Below are positions 59,412 through 64,000 of a stretch of 64,000 bases of DNA, in pieces (position 1 is the stretch's first letter; every line of letters starts with the position of its first letter). The DNA comes from JBAYNW01 sp041678605. Lineage in GTDB: Bacteria > Cyanobacteriota > Vampirovibrionia > Gastranaerophilales > Gastranaerophilaceae. Under the pieces are notes generated by a model that did no database searches, was not told the origin of the DNA, and saw nothing but the letters and a program-made list of their open reading frames with translations. A program made the translations under genes and the position numbers. The DNA lies in NCBI GenBank assembly GCA_041678605.1, contig JBAYNW010000004.1:1-64000 (forward strand). Direction: 5' to 3'.

Positions 59412-59428
59412 GTTTTTTGTGTTCGTTT

Positions 59429-60340
59429 CTACTTGTTTTTATCTTTATCTAAATCGAAATTAAAATCAGTCATCATTGAGTTCATTATAACAGCCTGCAT
59501 TAATTGAGGTGAGTAATTACTGTTGCCGTTTTTGTTTTGTGCCAGCATAAAAGGCAGCATATTCATCATTGCGTTGTTTCCTGATTGGCTGTTTCCGCCC
59601 ATAAGTGCATTAAGTTGTATTTGTTCAGAATTTTGAATACCCGCTGCTTGTCCGTAAGGGTTAGCGGCAGTGATTTCCTGTGCTTGAGGTTGAGAATAAG
59701 GATTAATTCCCGCACTTTTAAGCACTTTTAAAGCCGCTATGACTTCGTCATTGGTTGGTTCTTTTTGGGCAATTTTTTCTCCGGCCGGCTCTGCTTGAGA
59801 GCTTTGATTAGAGAAATCTTTAAATTTCTTGAACTCATAACCGTCAGGAGTTCTATCGTTATTTATTTCATTTTTAACTCCCTCTAAGCGTTTTGCATCA
59901 TAATCCTTTCTAACTTGATCCGATAAGCCGTCAGATGAAGGGGATGCAATAAATTTATCCAAATCTGTATTCCCGCCCGGAGTTGCCTGCAATTGGCATT
60001 GGTCAGGAGTTTCCAGGCAACGTTTTCCTGTTGTTGCGTATTCACGAAGAATTGAATTGGTTTTTAGGCTCAAAACCTTAGAGTAGGCACTAATTGCCTG
60101 ATCTTTTCTTCCGGCCTGAACATAGGACATGGCCATATAATAATAAGCAACCGAATTTGACGGATATCTTGCTATTATGGCCTGACAATCCTGTAAGCAG
60201 CCTGTATAGTTGCCTATTTTATATTTTTTTATTGCAATTCTAACCGGAGTACTCAAAGCGGCATTTTTTGCCAAAACACAAGGATTGGCTTGAGAAAATA
60301 CCAATAAAAACGCTATTAAATACAAAAACTTTCTCTTCAT
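59429..60340 (-). CDS. Exported TPR protein
   Basis: This is a 303-residue protein with a signal peptide (KRKFLYLIAFLLVFSQANPC, cleavage probable near VLA). A TPR domain (about 30-105) follows, with NYTGCLQDCQAIIARYPSNS and YYMAMSYVQAGRKDQAISAY. The rest is low-complexity and Gln/Asn-rich, ending with a Met/Asn stretch and a charged tail. The Cys near residue 21 lies in a position that could fit a lipoprotein, though the lipobox is weak. AAGGAAG precedes the ATG. It is probably an envelope scaffold of unknown role. Confidence 0.75.
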   Translation of the reverse strand: MKRKFLYLIAFLLVFSQANPCVLAKNAALSTPVRIAIKKYKIGNYTGCLQDCQAIIARYPSNSVAYYYMAMSYVQAGRKDQAISAYSKVLSLKTNSILREYATTGKRCLETPDQCQLQATPGGNTDLDKFIASPSSDGLSDQVRKDYDAKRLEGVKNEINNDRTPDGYEFKKFKDFSNQSSQAEPAGEKIAQKEPTNDEVIAALKVLKSAGINPYSQPQAQEITAANPYGQAAGIQNSEQIQLNALMGGNSQSGNNAMMNMLPFMLAQNKNGNSNYSPQLMQAVIMNSMMTDFNFDLDKDKNK

Positions 60341-60450
60341 TTGAAAACTTCCTTCTATTCTAATATTAACAATTATTTTTTAAAAATCAAGTTACTGTTT
60401 AATTATAATGCATTCCCCCCCTTATTGCTCTGCCCCAAATGGATGATTTT

Positions 60451-61404
60451 TTACAGCACCGCCGCCAAAACCATCAGCAAAATGGCACCAATCTGCATCG
60501 CTGCCGACATATGCTGAGAAAATGTGTTGCCGTCATATTTTGTTGAAGTTTTTTTGGCCTGATATGCACTTGCAACCCTATCCAGCCTGGTTTGCTCATC
60601 ATCATCGGCGAACGTGGACTTGAAAACCTTTAATTCTAACCTCGATAGCCTGTTTGGTATAGTGTCATTCGGAAATGTTCTTTTTAAAACTGATTTTTCC
60701 AAAGCTCCTAATGAAATATCCAAATCCGAATTTGAGTCATACTCATCAAGAACACTGTTGTGAGAATTATAACTCGGCTGAGTATAGCTTGGAGTCCCAA
60801 AATAACCCTGTTGCGGCGGCAAATTTTGTGTAATTATATCATCACCGGACACATCTGAATATTCATCCTCCTGTGCCGGTTCAGCGGTATCTGCGGGGTT
60901 TTCCCGCATTAATGCCGATTTCAGTCTTTCCACTCTGGAATTCAGGTCATCATTGTATGTTTTTTTGAAAACATTTTGCTCTAAATTTGCAAGCCTTTGA
61001 TTTATATCGGCAGTCTTGAATTCTTTATTAAAAACTGCTTTCTCCAAAGTATTAACAATGGGGTAATTTACGCTGCTGTCGGCTTTTGGGGGTTTTTCTC
61101 CGTAAATATCTTCCTCTTCCGCAAAAGTATCCTTCTTAGGTTTAATTTCCTGCCCGATTAAATCGGCAGATAAATCAGCCGATAATTTTCCTACTCTTTG
61201 GGCAACAGGACTGGAAGAAGCCTGACCATAAACGACTTCTTCCAAACGTTTTAGCCTTGCATCATCACTTTGTGTGCTGTAATCCACCCCGAACAGAGAT
61301 TTCTCCATCGTCGTGAGCGAAGCGGAAAATTGGCTCTGGGCAATACATTTAACCCCCAAAAGCCAAAACATAAATATAAAAATTAATATCCCAAATCGTT
61401 TCAT
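60451..61404 (-). CDS. Exported protein with three RL-LE/VF repeats and C-terminal anchor
   Basis: This 317-residue protein starts with a signal peptide (MKRFGILIFIFMFWLLGVKC) and ends with one hydrophobic helix (AAMQIGAILLMVLAAVL). Between them are repeats of the pattern LE-K-[SA]-[LV]-[FL]...RL-x-x-LE-x-x-V-[FY]: near residues 30-65, 122-160 and 235-275. Linkers are acidic and Pro/Ser/Gln-rich. ATG 61404 has GGGG seven bases upstream. I recall this repeat only in cyanobacteria-related genomes; the function is unknown. Confidence 0.72.
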   Translation of the reverse strand: MKRFGILIFIFMFWLLGVKCIAQSQFSASLTTMEKSLFGVDYSTQSDDARLKRLEEVVYGQASSSPVAQRVGKLSADLSADLIGQEIKPKKDTFAEEEDIYGEKPPKADSSVNYPIVNTLEKAVFNKEFKTADINQRLANLEQNVFKKTYNDDLNSRVERLKSALMRENPADTAEPAQEDEYSDVSGDDIITQNLPPQQGYFGTPSYTQPSYNSHNSVLDEYDSNSDLDISLGALEKSVLKRTFPNDTIPNRLSRLELKVFKSTFADDDEQTRLDRVASAYQAKKTSTKYDGNTFSQHMSAAMQIGAILLMVLAAVL

Positions 61405-61519
61405 GGACTGCCCCATCATCAGAATATTAATTTTTGACGTAAAAAACCATTACTCAATGGTTTTATTCAAAAAGAAAAAACCTAATCACAATTGCGTACG
61501 ACGAAAGTAGGATAAAAAG

Positions 61520-62113
61520 CTAAAACTCAATGCCTTCTCTTGCAATAATTCCCGTATCCCAGTAGTGTTTTACAGGTTTGATTTCCGAAACCAGATGTGC
61601 GATTTCAATTGCCTTGGGGTGTGCGTTTCTGCCAGTCAAAACAATTTCCATGGTTTGAGGTTTATTTTTCAAAATATCCACAACTTCATCGACATCAAGT
61701 ATTTTTAGGTCGATTGCAATATTAATCTCGTCTAAAATAATTAATTGGTATTCGTTATTTTGAATGGCTTTTTTGGCAATTTCCCAGCCCCGCTTAATTT
61801 CCTTTTCATCGTCCTCGCATTTGTTATGGGAGTAAACGATTCTGTCCAATCCGGCTTGAACGATTGTTAAATTATTTTTAATCTCGGAGGACAAATTTCT
61901 AAACGAGGTCAATTCTCCGTAATTGTCGCCGCCCTTGGTAAACATAACAACAAGGACCTTCCATTTTCTGCCCAAAGCTCTCATTGCAAGACCAAGTGAA
62001 GCTGTGGTTTTGCCTTTGCCGTTTCCTGTATAAATTTGAATATACCCATGCTGTTCCCAGCTCGGGTTAATCAAATCAGCATTTTTTGAAATTATATTAA
62101 CTTTTTTAACCAT
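61520..62113 (-). CDS. cobO: Cob(I)alamin adenosyltransferase (CobO/CobA type)
   Basis: The enzyme adds the adenosyl group to cob(I)yrinate or cob(I)alamin. The 197-residue protein has the P-loop in IYTGNGKGKTTASLGLAM near residue 27-44, VVMFTKGGDNYGEL near 54-67, IILDEINIAIDLKIL near 124-138, and EIVLTGRNAHP near 155-165. No other cobalamin genes are adjacent. The ATG and the AAGGGTTGA before it are part of a TTCAACC-type repeat array (62113-62150), so the repeat supplies the ribosome-binding site and start. Confidence 0.93.
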   Translation of the reverse strand: MVKKVNIISKNADLINPSWEQHGYIQIYTGNGKGKTTASLGLAMRALGRKWKVLVVMFTKGGDNYGELTSFRNLSSEIKNNLTIVQAGLDRIVYSHNKCEDDEKEIKRGWEIAKKAIQNNEYQLIILDEINIAIDLKILDVDEVVDILKNKPQTMEIVLTGRNAHPKAIEIAHLVSEIKPVKHYWDTGIIAREGIEF

Positions 62114-62150
62114 TCAACCCTTCAACCTTTCAACCCTTCAAACTTTATTA
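62105..62150. repeat. TTCAACC array at the cobO start
   Basis: On the plus strand CATTCAACCCTTCAACCTTT followed by CAACCCTTCAAAC covers the start codon and leader of cobO. On the minus strand it reads GGTTGAAGGGTTGAATGG, which contains both a Shine-Dalgarno-like AGGG and the ATG. Confidence 0.75.
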
Positions 62151-62156
62151 TATATT
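62151..62156 (+). promoter_or_regulatory. -10 box of the 5-FTHF cyclo-ligase gene
   Basis: TATATT ends six bases before the ATG at 62163, the intervening bases being all A. No ribosome-binding site is present. Confidence 0.45.
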
Positions 62157-62162
62157 AAAAAA

Positions 62163-62696
62163 ATGCAAGAGAAAGAAAATTTAAGAAAAAAAGCAAAGGA
62201 AATCAGAAAGTCGCTTGATATTGAAAAAATAAGCGAAAAGATTGTTGACAGCATTTCAAGGCTGGAAGTATACAAAAAAGCCCAACACGTAATGATTTTT
62301 TATCCGCTGGGGCATGAAGTTAATCTTTTGGGACTTTTGTCGAAAAATGGCGGCAAAAATTTTTATCTGCCAAAAGTTAAAGGTAAAGAATTACTTGTTT
62401 GTCCTTACAAAACCGGTGATGAATTGACCGTTTCAAAATTTAAAACCAAAGAACCGACAACCCCGCCCGTTGATTCAAATATTCCGGATATAATTTTTGT
62501 GCCGGCTCTCATGGCAGACAGGAGCTTAAACCGATTAGGTTACGGCGGAGGATTTTACGACAGATTTTTATCAAAAAAACGGTCGGGAACTGCAAATTCT
62601 ACAAAAATTGTCGCAATACCAAGTGCTTTGGTTGTGGATGAACTGCCCTCAGAAAGCTTTGACGCAAAAATAGATATAGTAATTACGGAGAGGTAA
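62163..62696 (+). CDS. 5-formyltetrahydrofolate cyclo-ligase
   Basis: This enzyme converts 5-formyl-THF to 5,10-methenyl-THF. The 177-residue protein has LRKKAKEIRKSLDIEKIS at the start, QHVMIFYPLGHEVNLLGL near 40-57, and the conserved LNRLGYGGGFYDRFLSKKRS near residue 121-140, which binds ATP and folate. Its length is near the usual 180-200. It is divergent from cobO, with the starts 49 bases apart, and shows a leaderless-type start. Confidence 0.92.
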   Translation: MQEKENLRKKAKEIRKSLDIEKISEKIVDSISRLEVYKKAQHVMIFYPLGHEVNLLGLLSKNGGKNFYLPKVKGKELLVCPYKTGDELTVSKFKTKEPTTPPVDSNIPDIIFVPALMADRSLNRLGYGGGFYDRFLSKKRSGTANSTKIVAIPSALVVDELPSESFDAKIDIVITER

Positions 62697-62720
62697 TTTT
62701 ATTGCATTATCTCAAAGCTA

Positions 62721-62729
62721 TGTTATAAT
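62721..62729 (+). promoter_or_regulatory. Extended -10 box of the MNT/HEPN module
   Basis: TGTTATAAT ends six bases before the ATG at 62736, with no Shine-Dalgarno. It predicts a leaderless message for the antitoxin-like first gene. Confidence 0.6.
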
Positions 62730-62735
62730 CAATTT

Positions 62736-63047
62736 ATGAATATAGTTAATCTGATTAAAGAATTTAACAATCTGGTAAGCCGAAAATTTTCTGATTTTAA
62801 GGGAATTTATCTTTTTGGCTCACGTGCGACGGGCAAAGCCAAAAAAGAAAGTGATGTCGACTTGGTATTGATGTTTAACGAAATAAATAAAACTAAAAAA
62901 TATGAAATTTATGATATTTTAAGTGATTTAATGTTTAAATATGATATCTTTATAGATATTCAAATTATGGATGAGGCAAAATTAAAATTCAATCCATATT
63001 TTCATGAGCAGGTTACAAGCAAGGGTAAATTTTATGGAGCAACATAA
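62736..63047 (+). CDS. Minimal nucleotidyltransferase (MNT), antitoxin-like
   Basis: This is a 103-residue protein of the DNA polymerase beta-like minimal nucleotidyltransferases. FKGIYLFGSRATGKAKKESD and VDLVLMF hold the GS (28-29) and the Asp pair (Asp40, Asp42) of the GSx10DxD motif. In MNT/HEPN pairs this protein adds AMP to the HEPN toxin and neutralises it. It overlaps the HEPN gene by 14 bases, and the pair ends shortly before the TPR gene. Confidence 0.9.
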   Translation: MNIVNLIKEFNNLVSRKFSDFKGIYLFGSRATGKAKKESDVDLVLMFNEINKTKKYEIYDILSDLMFKYDIFIDIQIMDEAKLKFNPYFHEQVTSKGKFYGAT

Positions 63048-63441
63048 ACAACTTTTTATAAATAATTTTTGGGAAAAATCCAAATTGGCTCTTATTGAGG
63101 CCAGAAAAAACATTGATACGGATAGTCTAATGTCCGCTCAAAACAGGATTTATTATTCAATTTTTTATAGTGTAGTTTCCCTAGGATATGTTGAAGGTTT
63201 TACAACTTCAAAACATTCCACGCTTATGGGATGGTTCAACAAAGTTTTTATTCATCAAAATAAAATATTTGACAAAAAGCTCTTTAAAATATATGAAAAT
63301 TCTTTTGCTAACCGTATGGATAGTGATTATTCATACTGTACTGAGTTCGATAAAGAAGAAATCGAATCAAATTATGAAGATGCAAAATTTTTCATCAACG
63401 AAGTCGAAATTTATTTAAAATCCAAAGACATTTTAAAGTAA
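63034..63441 (+). CDS. HEPN-domain protein, toxin-like partner
   Basis: This is a 135-residue all-helical protein of the HEPN family. AQNRIYYSIFYSVVSLGYVE near residue 38-57 and ANRMDSDYSYCTEFDKEEIE near 90-109 are the conserved helices, the latter with the Arg...Asp-Tyr motif seen in HEPN partners of MNT. In HEPN RNases the second catalytic residue is often His; here Tyr follows, so nuclease activity is uncertain. Start is ATG 63034, inside the MNT gene. Confidence 0.85.
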   Translation: MEQHKQLFINNFWEKSKLALIEARKNIDTDSLMSAQNRIYYSIFYSVVSLGYVEGFTTSKHSTLMGWFNKVFIHQNKIFDKKLFKIYENSFANRMDSDYSYCTEFDKEEIESNYEDAKFFINEVEIYLKSKDILK

Positions 63442-63453
63442 ATTTTTAAACAT

Positions 63454-64000
63454 TTACGCATTAAACAGTCCGTAAAGCCTGTCTTTTATATCCTCTTCCT
63501 CAAGCTCTTCCGTTAAACGATTTAAGTCCAATGCCATCTGGTAGTAACCCGCAGCTTCATTATTTTTATCCAAAGCCTGAGCTGCACGTCCCGCATTAAA
63601 ATATGCCAGAGTATAGTTGGGATTTAGTTCGATTGCTGTTTTAAAATACGAAAGTGCCTCATCCGGAACACCTATTCCGTCGAGATAGATAACACCCAAG
63701 TTATTATGAGCTATATCGTAATCGGGATTTAATTCAATAGCACGGTGATAGGCAACTATTGCCTCCTCCATGTAATCCTTTTCCCAAAGTGCAATTCCGG
63801 CCTTTGAATAGGCATGGTAATCATCAGGATTAATACTTATGGAATCACAGTAGGTTCTTATGGCCTTGTCCAAATCGTTTTCAGCCATATATAAGTCGCC
63901 GAGCGAGAGATGAATTTCGCTGTTTTCCGGATCCAAAATAATCCCCGCCTGAAAGGATGCTATTGCTGCCTCGTAGTTGTTTTTTATCTGAAAATATATG
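63454..64000 (-). CDS. TPR-repeat protein, 5' part outside the window
   Basis: The frame is open to the window edge, so the start is not seen. The visible part has at least four canonical tetratricopeptide repeats, for example GDLYMAENDLDKAIRTYCDS and GIALWEKDYMEEAIVAYHRA. NNLGVIYLDGIGVPDEALSY and FNAGRAAQALDKNNEAAGYY follow. The upstream part continues the same pattern (NNYEAAIASFQAGIILDPEN). It ends LEEEDIKDRLYGLFNA. TPR proteins bind peptides in assembly or regulation; the role here is unknown. Confidence 0.85.
   Translation of the reverse strand, partial: IYFQIKNNYEAAIASFQAGIILDPENSEIHLSLGDLYMAENDLDKAIRTYCDSISINPDDYHAYSKAGIALWEKDYMEEAIVAYHRAIELNPDYDIAHNNLGVIYLDGIGVPDEALSYFKTAIELNPNYTLAYFNAGRAAQALDKNNEAAGYYQMALDLNRLTEELEEEDIKDRLYGLFNA

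Overview
This AT-rich window looks like the chromosome of an uncultured gut relative of the cyanobacteria (Gastranaerophilales/Melainabacteria-like, class Vampirovibrionia). The assignment is an inference from several traits. They are three stand-alone prepilin-like proteins with the FTLAEV-type N-terminus, a ClpC-type Clp ATPase, an unusually long NusB of the kind I recall from cyanobacteria, a trimeric bifurcating-type [FeFe] hydrogenase in a fermentative setting, an MlaE-type lipid permease, and small secreted or cell-envelope proteins with TPR or RL-LE repeats. The genetic code is standard. No rRNA, CRISPR array, prophage or intact insertion sequence is visible. Both window ends cut features: a repeat on the left and a TPR gene on the right.

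Layout: 1-0.4 kb holds repeats and tRNA-Arg. 0.4-9 kb holds a HEAT-like protein, trpS, a hydrolase, pyrF, ald and uvrA. 9-11 kb is rpsB-tsf. 11-20 kb holds two prepilin-like genes, regulators, deoB, an orphan antitoxin with a toxin remnant, nusB-ftsY, a dnaJ-like gene and purS-purQ-purL (purL lacks its C-terminus). 20-29 kb holds tlyA-tatD-glycosyltransferase, ilvE-mlaE, several lineage proteins and a tail-to-tail HigB/HigA-like pair. 29-34 kb holds tRNA-Lys, a CHAP-like protein, coaE, a pseudouridine synthase, a prepilin with a leader made of repeat sequence, and tRNA-Leu with a duplicated upstream region. 34-44 kb holds an amino-acid permease, clpC, nadE, a DegT aminotransferase, a Xer recombinase and a PfkB kinase. 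44.6-49.6 kb is an arsenic island: arsR-acr3 diverging from arsA, an ArsD fusion and a CcdA-like membrane protein. 49.9-54 kb is the hydrogenase operon hydC-hydB-hydA. 54-64 kb holds the uppS-rdgB cluster, padR with a DUF512 protein, three TPR/repeat envelope proteins, cobO, 5-FTHF cyclo-ligase and an MNT/HEPN module.

The most unusual aspect is the density of dispersed repeats and how often they enter genes. At least five families are visible: (A) a foldback element of about 185 bp with terminal inverted repeats; (B) a 74-bp palindrome ending in ACGTC/GACGT; (C) elements of 119-210 bp bounded by CGTCATTGCGAG; (D) short hairpins related to GTTGGG-loop-CCCAAC at gene ends; (E/F) short-period arrays such as TTCAACC, TCTCACG and CACTTAATC, and purine runs. 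Copies lie in frame inside uvrA, deoB and purL and probably nadE, make up almost the whole leader of one prepilin, provide the ribosome-binding region of cobO, and lie in the rpsB leader. This resembles the palindromic elements known inside Rickettsia genes.

A second theme is start signals. Many genes have a TATAAT-like box, often an extended TGnTATAAT, only 6-7 nt before the start codon and no Shine-Dalgarno, which predicts leaderless mRNAs. The arsenic island adds a third point of interest: an ArsD metallochaperone fused through one membrane helix to a thioredoxin-like domain, next to a CcdA-like transporter.
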